This document shows positions 26,653 to 37,150 of a DNA stretch of 54,568 bases, one piece after another. A program made the translations under genes and the position numbers. Below the pieces are notes generated by a model. The model was not told the DNA's origin and did not search any database. It saw only the letters and a program-made list of their open reading frames with translations. Origin of the DNA: Betaproteobacteria bacterium (lineage in GTDB: Bacteria > Pseudomonadota > Gammaproteobacteria > Burkholderiales > Burkholderiaceae_D); the NCBI GenBank assembly GCA_025362735.1, contig JANYFL010000035.1:1-54568 (forward strand). Direction: 5' to 3'. The first letter of the stretch is position 1; each line of letters starts with the position of its first letter.

Positions 26653-26808
26653 ATGGCACCTACACTTATCGGCGTATTTCTGGTTGCAGCGGCCTTCGCA
26701 CCGGTGTTGGTTGGCGGGCTATTGGCTCTCTATATGGTGCTCACAGACCTCTTTTGGGGACTACTCAAGCTGCCGTTTCGCTGCCTTCAGAAACTTTCGC
26801 AACGATAA
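26653..26808 (+). CDS. Small hydrophobic protein (51 aa)
   Basis: ATG 26653 to TAA 26808. Residues 4-30 are strongly hydrophobic (LIGVFLVAAAFAPVLVGGLL), followed by a short basic tail. One or two membrane passes; a holin or membrane-accessory role is conceivable. The RBS is poor. It lies just before the broken virion morphogenesis gene. Confidence 0.4.
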   Translation: MAPTLIGVFLVAAAFAPVLVGGLLALYMVLTDLFWGLLKLPFRCLQKLSQR

Positions 26809-26966
26809 GGCAGGCGGGCTTTGGGGTTGCCTCGGGAGGGACTCCCCACTATCCCCTCACGCGATCCGTTCTGATGAACGTCCTACGGCAGGGAGCTTCA
26901 CCGTGTTTCCGAGGCCCTTGCAGTATCGATCAAAGCGGCTGCCAAATCAAGATTGGAGGGTTTGTC

Positions 26967-27462
26967 ATGTATACGATTGATATTGAGATGGACAGCATTA
27001 CGAATGCGTATGCGCGGCTGGTGAAGGCGCTGAACAATTCGTCGCCTTTGATGCACAGAGTTGCCAAAGATATGCGGGACGCAGTGGAAGAAATTTGCGC
27101 TGCAGGGGCGGCCCAAGTGGCTGGGCTTAAAACCGCCTGTCAATCCCAGGCGCAAGGGCGGCATGATTTTGCAGGATACGGCACGGTTGGCTGAATCGTT
27201 CGAGGTCGCATCAGATGCGACCAGCGCAACGGTTGGCACGAACGTGAAGTACGCAGCGATTCACCAGTTCGGCGGTCAGACCAAACCGCATCTCATCAAG
27301 CCGCGCAATGCGAAAGCGCTGGCTTTTGGCGGCCGCTATGTGAAGCAGGTCAACCATCCGGGTTCAAAAATACCGGCACGGCCCTTCCTAGTGTTGATGG
27401 ACAGCGACGAGGAGAAGATACTTGATAGCGTCGAGGACTATCTACGGCGAGCGATTAACTGA
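26967..27462 (+). pseudogene. Mu gpG-like virion morphogenesis gene, frameshifted
   Basis: Starts ATG 26967 with GGAGGG upstream. The first frame gives MYTIDIEMDSITNAYARL up to MRDAVEE. The second frame gives FALQGRPKWLGLKP, RRKGGMILQDTARLAESF, YAAIHQFGG and IPARPFL. Together these are the conserved order of phage virion morphogenesis (gpG) proteins. One extra A in the run GAAGAAATTT near 27085-27095 explains the shift. The gene is therefore inactive unless frameshifting occurs. Confidence 0.8.
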
Positions 27463-27496
27463 CAACCATTACCAAATCAATGGTTTAACGCGAAAA

Positions 27497-27537
27497 ATTG
27501 CAAACTACGTGACTTTTTATTGCAAATTAGGTGTCCG
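27497..27537. repeat. Prophage right end with two transposase-type sites
   Basis: ATTGCAAACTACGTGACT (27497-27514) and ATTGCAAATTAGGTGTCC (27519-27536) are inverted relatives of the left-end sites. The outer 21 bp, reversed, match the left end except at two positions. The end lies 15 bp before the right direct repeat. Confidence 0.8.
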
Positions 27538-27552
27538 CCGTCACGTCAATAT

Positions 27553-27592
27553 CTCATCAACCATTTGTGATCTGGTTCTTGAAATCATCCAA
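27553..27592 (+). repeat. Right copy of 40-bp direct repeat (within the groES promoter)
   Basis: 38/40 identical to 15829-15868. Contains the groES -35 hexamer at 27579-27584, so the insertion boundary coincides with a working promoter. Confidence 0.85.
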
Positions 27593-27632
27593 AACGCCCG
27601 TATAATTAGCACTCGTTGAGGTTGAGTGCTAA
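27579..27632 (+). promoter_or_regulatory. groESL promoter with perfect CIRCE operator
   Basis: -35 TTGAAA (27579-27584), 16 bp, -10 TATAAT (27601-27606). CIRCE is TTAGCACTC (27606-27614), 9 bp, GAGTGCTAA (27624-27632), matching the HrcA operator exactly and overlapping the -10. CTTGAAA with CCCGTATAA also resembles a heat-shock sigma-32 promoter, so dual control is possible. Confidence 0.93.
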
Positions 27633-27740
27633 CAATATGTGCTCGTCTCACGTTTTCAGGGTTTCTGCGGACTGCCAGTCGCAAATCGCAGTCCGACTCT
27701 TTCGTCGTAATCCAATTGATTGAATTTAAAGGAGATTGAT

Positions 27741-28058
27741 ATGAACCTTCGTCCTCTGCACGACCGCGTGATCGTGAAGCGTCTCGACAACGAAACCAAG
27801 ACCGCTTCGGGCATCGTGATTCCTGACAGCGCCGCCGAAAAGCCGGATCAAGGTGAAATCCTGGCCGTTGGTGCTGGCAAGAAGAACGACAAGGGTGAAA
27901 TCAACACCCTGACGGTCAAAGTTGGTGACCGCGTTCTGTTCGGCAAGTACTCGGGCCAAACCGTCAAGGTTGACGGCGAAGAACTGCTGGTTATGCGCGA
28001 AGAAGACATCATGGCCATCGTTGAAGGCAAAACTGCCGCCACGATCAAAGCCGCTTAA
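27741..28058 (+). CDS. groES: Co-chaperonin GroES
   Basis: 105 residues from ATG 27741 with AAAGGAG upstream (an in-frame upstream extension is ignored). It starts [13 protein letters not shown] and has the mobile-loop region [21 protein letters not shown]; the family pattern is complete. It forms the heptameric lid of the GroEL folding chamber. First gene of the CIRCE-controlled operon, 39 bp before groEL. Confidence 0.98.
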   Translation: MNLRPLHDRVIVKRLDNETKTASGIVIPDSAAEKPDQGEILAVGAGKKNDKGEINTLTVKVGDRVLFGKYSGQTVKVDGEELLVMREEDIMAIVEGKTAATIKAA

Positions 28059-29753
<1,695 letters not shown>

Positions 29754-29791
29754 TCCCGCTGAAGCTCAGGTTCCACGAACCTGCTTCACAC

Positions 29792-29819
29792 AAAAGCCCG
29801 CAGCAATGCGGGCTTTTTT
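29792..29819 (+). terminator. Rho-independent terminator of groESL
   Basis: A 9-bp stem AAGCCCGCA / TGCGGGCTT with loop GCAA and a T-run. Just before it, a second hairpin CAGGTTC/GAACCTG (about 29767-29783). Confidence 0.92.
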
Positions 29820-29929
29820 ATTGAATGATGAATCAGATGATTTGATTCCGATCAAACCTCCGATCGTGGAAGAGACTAGGATGAGCGATATGGCAGTATG
29901 GGTACACCTTTAATATCCAGGCACGCATC

Positions 29930-30364
29930 ATGTTCAAAAGAATACTTGTCTCGACCGATGGGTCTGAATGTTCACTCAAGGCCATCCAGGGAGCAATCGA
30001 TTATGCGCAGCATACGCGTGCCACATTAATCGCTGTTTCCGTTATAGACAGCTTCAACTCTGTGGCGATGAGTGAGTTGTTTGCGATAGCCAATGCAACG
30101 CTGCTGCAATATGCGCGCGCATTTGCCGAGAAAAATCTGGCCCAGTTCACAACACTGGCGAGTGCTGCGGGAGTCAACTATGAAACGGAATTACCTGTTG
30201 AAGCTCATCCATGGGCCGCAATTTTAGACTTGGTAAAAAAACGGAGCTGCGACGCGATTTTTATGGCTTCACACGGGCGACGTGGTGCTGAAGCCCTGTT
30301 ACTGGGTAGCGAAACCCAAAAAATACTCACGCACTCGACTGTACCGGTTCTCGTTTACAAATAA
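29930..30364 (+). CDS. Universal stress protein, UspA family
   Basis: 144 residues with the UspA fold: FKRILVSTDGSECSLKAIQGAIDYA at the N-terminus and the nucleotide-binding motif ASHGRRGAEALLLGSETQKIL (G-2x-G-9x-G/S type) near the C-terminus, so probably the ATP-binding class. Stress-related, exact role unknown. It is separated from groEL by a terminator and followed by its own, so independently transcribed. Confidence 0.9.
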   Translation: MFKRILVSTDGSECSLKAIQGAIDYAQHTRATLIAVSVIDSFNSVAMSELFAIANATLLQYARAFAEKNLAQFTTLASAAGVNYETELPVEAHPWAAILDLVKKRSCDAIFMASHGRRGAEALLLGSETQKILTHSTVPVLVYK

Positions 30365-30381
30365 GGCTCATCTCACGACCC

Positions 30382-30406
30382 GAAACCGGCTGGCTTTCCG
30401 GTTTTT
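30382..30406 (+). terminator. Terminator after the usp gene
   Basis: A stem GAAACCGG / CCGGTTTTT with an 8-nt loop and a short T-run, 18 bp past the stop. Confidence 0.75.
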
Positions 30407-30641
30407 GTCGCAGCAGATGTAGTCCCCAGGGGTTAAGAATTAACCATAAATTTAAAAAGGTCGATTCTTACACCTACTTTTTAGTAGCCCCCAGACATTT
30501 TTACCCCTGTGGATAAAAATGTTCATAACTGACTTTCAGTAAGCCACTCAAGTCCTTCATTTAGCACAGTTTAGGCCACCTAGGCTGCCTGAGATATGGG
30601 CGCTAAGTCATTGTTCTATCGAAATAAATCTGCGACACCGC
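30407..30641. promoter_or_regulatory. Leader upstream of the dcw cluster with a DnaA box in a palindrome
   Basis: No ORF. TGTGGATAA (30508-30516) is the exact reverse complement of the consensus DnaA box TTATCCACA. It lies within an inverted repeat ACATTTTTA (30495-30503) / TAAAAATGT (30514-30522). The region is AT-rich compared with its surroundings. A regulatory link between DnaA and the division cluster is possible but unproven. Confidence 0.5.
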
Positions 30642-30702
30642 TTGACCGCGCAATTTGCTTGCTCTAGAGTGGCGAAAAGTGTGGAAAAGTGGCTTTTTGT
30701 GG
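30642..30702 (+). promoter_or_regulatory. Pmra promoter and MraZ operator repeats
   Basis: -35 TTGACC (30642-30647), 17 bp, -10 TAGAGT (30665-30670). Four GTG(G/T) words start at 30669, 30679, 30689 and 30699, an exact 10-bp period, the arrangement bound by MraZ rings in other bacteria. They overlap the -10 and transcription start, so autorepression by MraZ is expected. Confidence 0.75.
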
Positions 30703-30732
30703 TTCATTTAGTTCATAATGCGAACTCGAATC

Positions 30733-30754
30733 TTGGGTTAACGAATTAACCCAA
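30733..30754 (+). promoter_or_regulatory. Hairpin in the mraZ leader
   Basis: A perfect 9-bp stem TTGGGTTAA / TTAACCCAA with a CGAA tetraloop, ending 3 nt before an ATG (30758) that is probably not the true start, and 18 nt before the GTG start. Confidence 0.7.
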
Positions 30755-30772
30755 AAAATGGGGGTAGACGAG

Positions 30773-31201
30773 GTGTTTCAGGGTGCTTCACAACTGAGTT
30801 TGGATGCCAAAGGGCGCATGGCGGTGCCGTCACGGCATCGTGACGCCTTGCAAGTGCAGTGCGAAAGCCGCCTGACGCTGACCAAACACCCACACGGCTG
30901 TCTTCTGCTATTTCCCCGTCCCGTCTGGGAAAACCATCGTGAACAAATCGCCGCTTGGCCCATGTCGGCCCGGCCCTGGCAACGCATTTTCCTGGGCAGC
31001 GCCATTGATGTGGAAATGGACGGCTCGGGCCGCGTGCTGATTGCACCCGAGCTGCGTAGTGCTGCGGGTATGGAAAAGGATGTGATGTTGTTGGGCATGG
31101 GCAGTCATTTTGAAATTTGGGATGCGACGGCACTGGCGAAACATGAAGCCGATGCCATTGCGCAGGGCATGCCCGACGTGCTGAGTAATTTTAGTTTCTG
31201 A
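30773..31201 (+). CDS. mraZ: Transcriptional regulator MraZ
   Basis: 142 residues from GTG 30773. This start gives the conserved N-terminus (M)[18 protein letters not shown] and has GGGGG 8 nt upstream. The ATG at 30758 would add five residues and has no RBS. Two AbrB-like DNA-binding repeats ([15 protein letters not shown] and [14 protein letters not shown]). MraZ forms rings that bind the phased repeats at 30669-30702 and represses the cluster. First gene of dcw, 10 bp before rsmH. Confidence 0.92.
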   Translation: MFQGASQLSLDAKGRMAVPSRHRDALQVQCESRLTLTKHPHGCLLLFPRPVWENHREQIAAWPMSARPWQRIFLGSAIDVEMDGSGRVLIAPELRSAAGMEKDVMLLGMGSHFEIWDATALAKHEADAIAQGMPDVLSNFSF

Positions 31202-31211
31202 CACCAGCGAA

Positions 31212-32183
31212 TTGAGTCATACGGTGTCTGAGTTCAAGCACCGTACGGTGTTGTTGCAGGAAGCGGTCGATGCGCTGGAGATCACTGGCGCGCGAGCGAA
31301 CGGAGTTTATGTCGACGGCACTTTCGGGCGTGGCGGACACAGTCGAGTCATTCTGGAGCGACTTGGCCCGCAAGGTCAGTTGATTGCATTCGACAAGGAC
31401 CCCCAGGCAGTGGCTGCGGCAGCATTGATTGACGATCGTCGTTTCAATATTGAGCACGACAGTTTTGCGAGCATGAACGAAGTGCTTGAAAGCAGGAATG
31501 CAGCAGAGGTAAAGGGAGTGTTACTGGATCTGGGTGTGTCGTCACCTCAAATTGACGACGGCACACGCGGCTTCAGTTTCAGACTAGATGGACCGCTGGA
31601 CATGCGCATGGACACCACGCGCGGGATCTCGGCGGCAGAGTGGCTGAACAGCGCAGAAGAACGCGATATCAAGGGGGTCATCCGGGACTATGGGGAAGAA
31701 CGGTTTGCTGTTCAGATTGCAAAGAAGATTGTTGCTCGCCGCACGGAGCGGCCCTTCACAAGCACACGCGAGCTTGCCTTACTCGTGGCAGAGACGATTC
31801 CCCATCGGGAAAAGGGCCAGGACCCTGCAACACGCACATTTCAGGCTATACGGATTTTCATCAATCAAGAGCTTGCGGAGCTCGAACAGGGTTTGAGAGC
31901 AGCGATGCAGAATCTGGCACCAGGGGGACGATTGGCCGTCATCAGCTTTCATTCGCTGGAGGACCGCATCGTCAAGCGCTTTATGCAGGGACACGCGCGT
32001 CCCGATCTTGGGCCCGATGCCCCACACGCACGAATGCCTATCAAGGCCAGCGAATTGCCGCAACCTCGCATGAAATTACTGGGTCGCATCAAACCGAGTG
32101 ATGCTGAAATCAATACCAACCCGCGCGCGCGTTCTGCGGTGTTGCGCGTCGCTGAAAAACTTGATCCGAACCGCGCACAATGA
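31212..32183 (+). CDS. rsmH: 16S rRNA (cytosine-1402-N4)-methyltransferase RsmH
   Basis: 323 residues. SAM-binding motif [18 protein letters not shown]; other conserved parts are [29 protein letters not shown] and [16 protein letters not shown]. It methylates C1402 in the ribosomal decoding centre. The start is TTG 31212 or GTG 31224, both with weak RBS. The stop overlaps ftsL (ATGA). Confidence 0.95.
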   Translation: MSHTVSEFKHRTVLLQEAVDALEITGARANGVYVDGTFGRGGHSRVILERLGPQGQLIAFDKDPQAVAAAALIDDRRFNIEHDSFASMNEVLESRNAAEVKGVLLDLGVSSPQIDDGTRGFSFRLDGPLDMRMDTTRGISAAEWLNSAEERDIKGVIRDYGEERFAVQIAKKIVARRTERPFTSTRELALLVAETIPHREKGQDPATRTFQAIRIFINQELAELEQGLRAAMQNLAPGGRLAVISFHSLEDRIVKRFMQGHARPDLGPDAPHARMPIKASELPQPRMKLLGRIKPSDAEINTNPRARSAVLRVAEKLDPNRAQ

Positions 32184-32485
32184 GCCGCCTGAACACACTG
32201 CTCATTGCGATCCTCGTCGCATGCGCACTATCCCTCGTGACTGCGCAATACAACGAGCGTCGTCTGTTCGTTGAACTGGAACGGGCGCAGGCCGACACGC
32301 GCAAACTCGATATCGAGTGGAATCAGCTCCAGATCGATCAGACCACCTACTCCAAGCACAGTCTGATTGACAGCATTGCCCGGCGCGACCTGCAAATGCA
32401 GCCCGTCACGCCTGCGCGCACCAACTATCTGACCTTGCCTTCCGCAATCCCTTCGGCCAACGTGACTGCAGATACGGCGAAATGA
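32180..32485 (+). CDS. ftsL: Cell division protein FtsL
   Basis: 101 residues: a short cytoplasmic start, one TM segment (about 7-24), then a periplasmic coiled coil ([28 protein letters not shown]). Typical bitopic FtsL, which with FtsB and FtsQ activates FtsWI at the septum. It overlaps rsmH and ftsI by 4 bp each (ATGA), so translation is coupled. Confidence 0.9.
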   Translation: MSRLNTLLIAILVACALSLVTAQYNERRLFVELERAQADTRKLDIEWNQLQIDQTTYSKHSLIDSIARRDLQMQPVTPARTNYLTLPSAIPSANVTADTAK

Positions 32486-34218
32486 AAAGCGTCCGATTTC
32501 ACGCCAGCCCAGTCCTCGCAATCAAGCTCCCTGCCTGGCGTTCGCGCGCGGTGGTGTTTCTGTTATTTCTTGCCTTCCTAGCGCTGATTGCACGGGCCGT
32601 CTATTTGCAGGGCTTTACGACTGACTTCCTGCAAACTCAGGGTGAGATGCGCTATGCGCGCACTCTGGAAATGCCCGCAACACGCGGCAAAATCGTGGAT
32701 CGCAATGGCGTCATTCTTGCCTCGTCAGTTCCGGCTGCAGCGGTATGGGCAAACCCCAAGGAAGTCAAGGCCTCGCCAAAACAGCTCATTGATTTGGCAA
32801 AGCTGCTCGACCTCCCGAGCGCGGAACTAAAAAAGAAACTGTCGCGCACGGACACCAGCTTTATCTATCTGAAGCGTCAGGTTCCGCAAGTCATTGCCAA
32901 TCAAATTCAGAAGCTTGAAATCGCTGGCATTGATCTGCGCAAGGAATATATTCGCACCTACCCGGAAGGCGAGGCCATGGCCCATGTGGTCGGCTTTACC
33001 AATGTCGAAGACACCGGGCAAGAAGGCGTTGAACTCGGCTGGCAGAAAGACCTCGCTGGACAAACTGGCAGCCGCCGTGTGATTCGTGACCGCCTTGGCC
33101 GAATCGTTGAGGACGTCGCCGATATCAGTTCACCACGTGACGGCAAGGACTTGTCGTTATCGATTGACGGCAAGATTCAGTACCTGGCTTACAGCCAACT
33201 CAAGGCCGCATTGGAAAAACAAAAAGCCAAGGCCGGGGCCATGATTGTTCTGGATGTTCAGACCGGAGAAATTCTCGCGCTGGCCAACCTGCCCACTTAT
33301 AACCCGAATGACCGGCACGACCTGACAGGTGCTCAGTTGCGCAACCGCGTGCTGACGGATACCTACGAGCCGGGATCGACGCTCAAGCCTTTCACGATCT
33401 CCCTCGCTTTGGAAAAAGGCGTGGTCAAGCCGGAGACCGTCATTCAGACCGCGCCGGGCAAACTGACCATTGGGAGCGCAACCATCAGCGACTCCCATGC
33501 GCATGGCCCTTTGAGCGTGGGCGACATCATCAAGGTATCGAGCAACATCGGTACTGCCAAGATTGCAATGCAAATGCAACCCCAGCAGATGTGGGACATG
33601 TTCAGTTCGGTCGGCTTGGGTCAGGCGCCCAAGCTCGGATTCCCCGGCGCTGTCGCCGGACGTCTGCGTCCTTACAAGAACTGGCGGCCCATCGAGCAGG
33701 CCACCATGTCGTACGGCTACGGCTTGTCAGTTTCGCTACTTCAAATCGCCCGTGCTTACACCACCTTTGCGCGCAATGGCGACATGATTCCCCTGACCTT
33801 CTTCAAGACGAACGGCGCGCCAGCGTTGGGCGTTCGTGTCGTCTCATCGAAGACTGCCGCCGAGATGCGCAATATGCTCGAAGCAGCAACCGGGCCTGAG
33901 GGCACGGCACCACAAGCACAGGTGATGGGTTACCGCGTTGCGGGCAAAACTGGCACCGCGCGCAAACTCGTTGGCGGCTCTTACGCACAAAACAAATACG
34001 TCGGCTCCTTCGTTGGCTTTGCCCCGGTGTCAAACCCGCGCATCGTCGTGGCCGTGATGATCGATGAACCTTCGAACGGTGTTTATTACGGCGGTCTGGT
34101 CGCCGCACCGGTATTTTCGGCCGTTGTCGCGGGCACCTTGCGCTTGATGAATGTTGAACCAGATGCCCCGATCAAATCATTGATTGTCCCCACCGAACCT
34201 GTGCAGGAGAGTTTCTGA
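32482..34218 (+). CDS. ftsI: Septal peptidoglycan transpeptidase FtsI (PBP3)
   Basis: 578 residues. One TM anchor (about 20-42), a pedestal domain, then the penicillin-binding transpeptidase with the three motifs STLK (YEPGSTLKPF), SSN (KVSSNIGTA) and KTG (VAGKTGTARK). It crosslinks septal peptidoglycan with FtsW. It is joined to murE by TGATG (1-nt overlap). Confidence 0.97.
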   Translation: MKSVRFHASPVLAIKLPAWRSRAVVFLLFLAFLALIARAVYLQGFTTDFLQTQGEMRYARTLEMPATRGKIVDRNGVILASSVPAAAVWANPKEVKASPKQLIDLAKLLDLPSAELKKKLSRTDTSFIYLKRQVPQVIANQIQKLEIAGIDLRKEYIRTYPEGEAMAHVVGFTNVEDTGQEGVELGWQKDLAGQTGSRRVIRDRLGRIVEDVADISSPRDGKDLSLSIDGKIQYLAYSQLKAALEKQKAKAGAMIVLDVQTGEILALANLPTYNPNDRHDLTGAQLRNRVLTDTYEPGSTLKPFTISLALEKGVVKPETVIQTAPGKLTIGSATISDSHAHGPLSVGDIIKVSSNIGTAKIAMQMQPQQMWDMFSSVGLGQAPKLGFPGAVAGRLRPYKNWRPIEQATMSYGYGLSVSLLQIARAYTTFARNGDMIPLTFFKTNGAPALGVRVVSSKTAAEMRNMLEAATGPEGTAPQAQVMGYRVAGKTGTARKLVGGSYAQNKYVGSFVGFAPVSNPRIVVAVMIDEPSNGVYYGGLVAAPVFSAVVAGTLRLMNVEPDAPIKSLIVPTEPVQESF

Positions 34219-35729
34219 TGACCCGCTCCGCACTCATAAACTCATCCCGATATCAAGCCGCATGTGATTGGCTCAAAGCCAACGTGGCGCCGAGTGCGCA
34301 ACTCACTTGTGATTCGCGCACGATTGCAAACGGTGATGTGTTTATGGCCTATGCCGGTGCGCGTGCCGATGCCCGTCACTTTATTCCCAAGGTCATTGCG
34401 CAAAAAGCGGGGGCCGTGATGTGGGATCTCGCTCCGGAACCGTTTGTGTGGTCACAAGACTGGCAAGTACCGAACTATGCTCAGTCCGGGCTCAAACAGG
34501 CTTGTGGCCATATTGCGGCGGACTGGTACGGTCATCCATCACACCAACTCTGGTCGGTGGGCATTACCGGCACGAGTGGAAAATCTTCCTGCGCCCTCTG
34601 GATCGCTCAGGCATTTTCGAATCTGGGTAAGCGCTGCGCTGTCGTCGGCACACTAGGAATCGGCTTCGTCGACAAGCTGACCGATACCGGTCTCACCACG
34701 CCTGACCCAGTCTGGCTGCAACGCAGTCTGCGTCAGCTCGTCAATGACGGCGCGCAGGCGCTGGCGATGGAAGTGTCATCGATCGGATTGCAAGAGGGCC
34801 GCACCAACGGCATGAAATTCGATGTCGCGCTGTTCACCAATCTGAGTCGCGACCATCTCGATTATCACGGCGATATGCCGACCTATGAAGCCGCCAAGGC
34901 ACAGTTGTTCGCTTGGGATGGTCTCCGGCACGCCGTCATCAATCTTGACGATGCGGCAGGACCACGTATGGCCGCGATTGCGCGGGCGAATGGGGTTGAA
35001 GTATTGGGCTTCGGCACACAAGCCCAAGAAGCGTTATTGCGTGCCAGTGATCTGACTTATAGCGCCGACGGCATGCGTTTCAATTTGCACGGACCATTTG
35101 GATCGCGGGCTTTTGCCACGACGTTGATTGGACATTACAACGTGTCCAATCTGCTCGGTGTGCTGGGTGTGCTGCTGGTTTCTGGCGTATCGATTGACGA
35201 TGCGCTCAAGGCTTTGCAACAACTGAAGCCTGCTGCCGGACGACTGGAACGAGTTGCAGCTACATCAGACAAAACCGTCCCGCTGGTACTCGTCGATTAC
35301 GCACACAAACCAGATGCTCTCGAAAAGGCCTTGGCTGCTTGCCGTCCTCTTGCACAAGCGCGTAATGGAAAATTGATCGTCGTGTTCGGTTGCGGTGGCG
35401 ACCGCGATACTGGCAAGCGCCCGTTGATGGGTGCGATCGCAGAACGCTTAGCTGATCAGGTCGTGTTGACCAGTGACAATCCGCGTTCTGAAACGCCTAG
35501 CGCGATCATTGACGCCATCGTCGCGGGCATTCATCAACCACAGCAAGTGGCGATTGAGGTGGATCGTCGTCTCGCCATCCATAACACGCTGCGCGAAGCC
35601 GATGTGCACGATGTCATTCTGATTGCGGGAAAAGGCCACGAAAGCTATCAGGAAATCGCTGGCGTCAAATATCCCTTCGCTGATGTCGCTGTTGCGCAAG
35701 CGGCCCTGGCAGAACGGACCGCATCATGA
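34218..35729 (+). CDS. murE: UDP-MurNAc-L-Ala-D-Glu:meso-DAP ligase MurE
   Basis: 503 residues. The ATP-binding motif reads GITGTSGKSSCALW; the usual GTNGKTT is altered to GTSGKSS, though the P-loop Lys is kept. LTSDNPRSE contains DNPR, which marks the meso-diaminopimelate-adding type. It adds the third stem residue in cytoplasmic precursor synthesis. Coupled to ftsI and murF by overlaps. Confidence 0.95.
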   Translation: MTRSALINSSRYQAACDWLKANVAPSAQLTCDSRTIANGDVFMAYAGARADARHFIPKVIAQKAGAVMWDLAPEPFVWSQDWQVPNYAQSGLKQACGHIAADWYGHPSHQLWSVGITGTSGKSSCALWIAQAFSNLGKRCAVVGTLGIGFVDKLTDTGLTTPDPVWLQRSLRQLVNDGAQALAMEVSSIGLQEGRTNGMKFDVALFTNLSRDHLDYHGDMPTYEAAKAQLFAWDGLRHAVINLDDAAGPRMAAIARANGVEVLGFGTQAQEALLRASDLTYSADGMRFNLHGPFGSRAFATTLIGHYNVSNLLGVLGVLLVSGVSIDDALKALQQLKPAAGRLERVAATSDKTVPLVLVDYAHKPDALEKALAACRPLAQARNGKLIVVFGCGGDRDTGKRPLMGAIAERLADQVVLTSDNPRSETPSAIIDAIVAGIHQPQQVAIEVDRRLAIHNTLREADVHDVILIAGKGHESYQEIAGVKYPFADVAVAQAALAERTAS

Positions 35730-37150
35730 TGACCCTGCATAACGCGCTCGGCCTGCTGAGTCCATCCAATCTTCAGCCGCATCTCATCGGCTCTGAAGAC
35801 GTGCGCTTTACCGGCGTCACGACGGACAGTCGCAAGGTACAGCCGGGTGATCTGTTCGTAGCGCTACGCGGTGAAAAATTCGACGGTCATGATTTTCTGG
35901 ATCAGGTCAAGAATCAAGGTGCGGTCGCTGCGCTGGTTTCGCATTCCACAGCCAGCCATTTGCCGCAACTCCAAGTCACCGATACCCGGATTGCTCTGGG
36001 TGTTCTCGCGCGAGGCTGGCGTCAGCGTTTCGACATGCCCGTCATTGCAGTCACGGGCAGCAACGGCAAGACCACCACCAAGGAAATGATTGCTGCAATT
36101 CTCGCAGCAGCCTATGACGAGGACAGCCGGCTTGCGACCTTGGGGAATCTCAACAACGACATCGGCCTGCCACTGACATTACTGCGCCTACGCACACATC
36201 ATCGGGCAGCAGTGGTCGAACTGGGCATGAACCATCCGGGCGAAACCGACTGGCTGGCCAGCATTGCGCAGCCGACCGTCGCCCTGGTCAACAATGCGCA
36301 GCGCGAACATCAGGAATTCATGCAGACCGTCGCTGCGGTCGCGCACGAACATGCATTAGCCCTCCAGGCGCTACCCGCACACGGCACGGCGATCTTCCCT
36401 GCTGACGAGGTCTATACCTCGATCTGGAATGAGGCAGCCGGTGATCGACGCATCATTGATTTCTCGGTGCGTGCTTCTGCAGAAACGCCACCTGCGATTG
36501 CTTCGGTGATGGCACTCGCTTATCTCCAGGCCGATCATTCGGTGATTCATCTGGCCACGCCCGCGGGTGAAACGACCATCAATCTTCATGCAGCTGGTCT
36601 GCACAATGTACGCAATGCTGCCGCCGCAACAGCAGCCGCAATTGCAATCGGAATTCCACTCGAATCGATCCATCGCGGGCTTGAACATTTCGTTCCAGTA
36701 CAGGGGCGACTCAAGCATATTCACACAGCTGCAGGCCTGCATCTCATTGACGATAGCTACAACGCCAATCCTGACTCGGTACGCGTTGCCATTGACGTCC
36801 TGGCTGCATGCCCAGGTCCGCACTTATTGATTCTTGGTGACATGGGCGAAGTGGGCAATGAAGGTCCGGCCTTTCATGCCGAGATCGGCGCCTATGCCGC
36901 TCAGCAGGGCATCGAGACCGTACTCGCCACCGGCGAGTTGATGCGTGATGCGGTGGCCGCCTTTAAGGGAAGTAAGCCTGGACCGACTCAGAAAGCCCTG
37001 CACTTCGATGACATCAACGCATTGATGCAGCACATGCGTACCGAATCTGCGCACCGTTCTGCATTGGTCAAGGGTTCGCGCTTTATGCGCATGGAACGCG
37101 TACTGGGTCTGTTCAATCCAGACGAACACACAACGATGGAGAGCCACTGA
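35726..37150 (+). CDS. murF: UDP-MurNAc-tripeptide D-Ala-D-Ala ligase MurF
   Basis: 474 residues. P-loop [15 protein letters not shown], the [11 protein letters not shown] and LGMNHPGE family segments and [13 protein letters not shown]. It adds the D-Ala-D-Ala dipeptide to complete the pentapeptide. Start ATGATG overlaps the murE stop; its stop shares TGATG with mraY. Confidence 0.97.
   Translation: MMTLHNALGLLSPSNLQPHLIGSEDVRFTGVTTDSRKVQPGDLFVALRGEKFDGHDFLDQVKNQGAVAALVSHSTASHLPQLQVTDTRIALGVLARGWRQRFDMPVIAVTGSNGKTTTKEMIAAILAAAYDEDSRLATLGNLNNDIGLPLTLLRLRTHHRAAVVELGMNHPGETDWLASIAQPTVALVNNAQREHQEFMQTVAAVAHEHALALQALPAHGTAIFPADEVYTSIWNEAAGDRRIIDFSVRASAETPPAIASVMALAYLQADHSVIHLATPAGETTINLHAAGLHNVRNAAAATAAAIAIGIPLESIHRGLEHFVPVQGRLKHIHTAAGLHLIDDSYNANPDSVRVAIDVLAACPGPHLLILGDMGEVGNEGPAFHAEIGAYAAQQGIETVLATGELMRDAVAAFKGSKPGPTQKALHFDDINALMQHMRTESAHRSALVKGSRFMRMERVLGLFNPDEHTTMESH

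Larger units (their letters stand above)
19712..27537 (+). mobile_element. Decayed Mu-like transposable prophage
   Basis: About 7.8 kb bounded by inverted ends (CGGACA then nCTArTTTGCAATAAA on both sides). Gene order follows Mu-like phages: repressor (minus), Ner, MuA-type transposase, MuB-type ATPase, GemA, small early genes, Mor, then remnants of head genes. Lysis, terminase, portal, major capsid and all tail genes are absent; the protease is internally deleted and the virion morphogenesis gene is frameshifted. Transposition genes look intact. No 5-bp target duplication is visible at the two ends, so one flank has probably been rearranged. Confidence 0.85.

Noticed and set aside
26558..26980. 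A 140-codon frame in the phage late region
   Set aside because: Its translation looks non-coding (Trp, Cys and Arg rich). A better short ORF (26653-26808) and the gpG start (26967) overlap it in other frames.
15829..27592. The 40-bp repeats as Mu target-site duplication
   Set aside because: Mu-like transposition makes about 5 bp duplications, and the left repeat is 3.8 kb away from the prophage's left end.
31640..32101. A 153-codon frame inside rsmH
   Set aside because: Shadow frame of rsmH with no support of its own.
34560..34610. MurE altered P-loop as a sign of inactivation
   Set aside because: The Lys and following Ser that bind ATP are kept in GTSGKSS, and the rest of the enzyme is intact, so it is probably only a variant.
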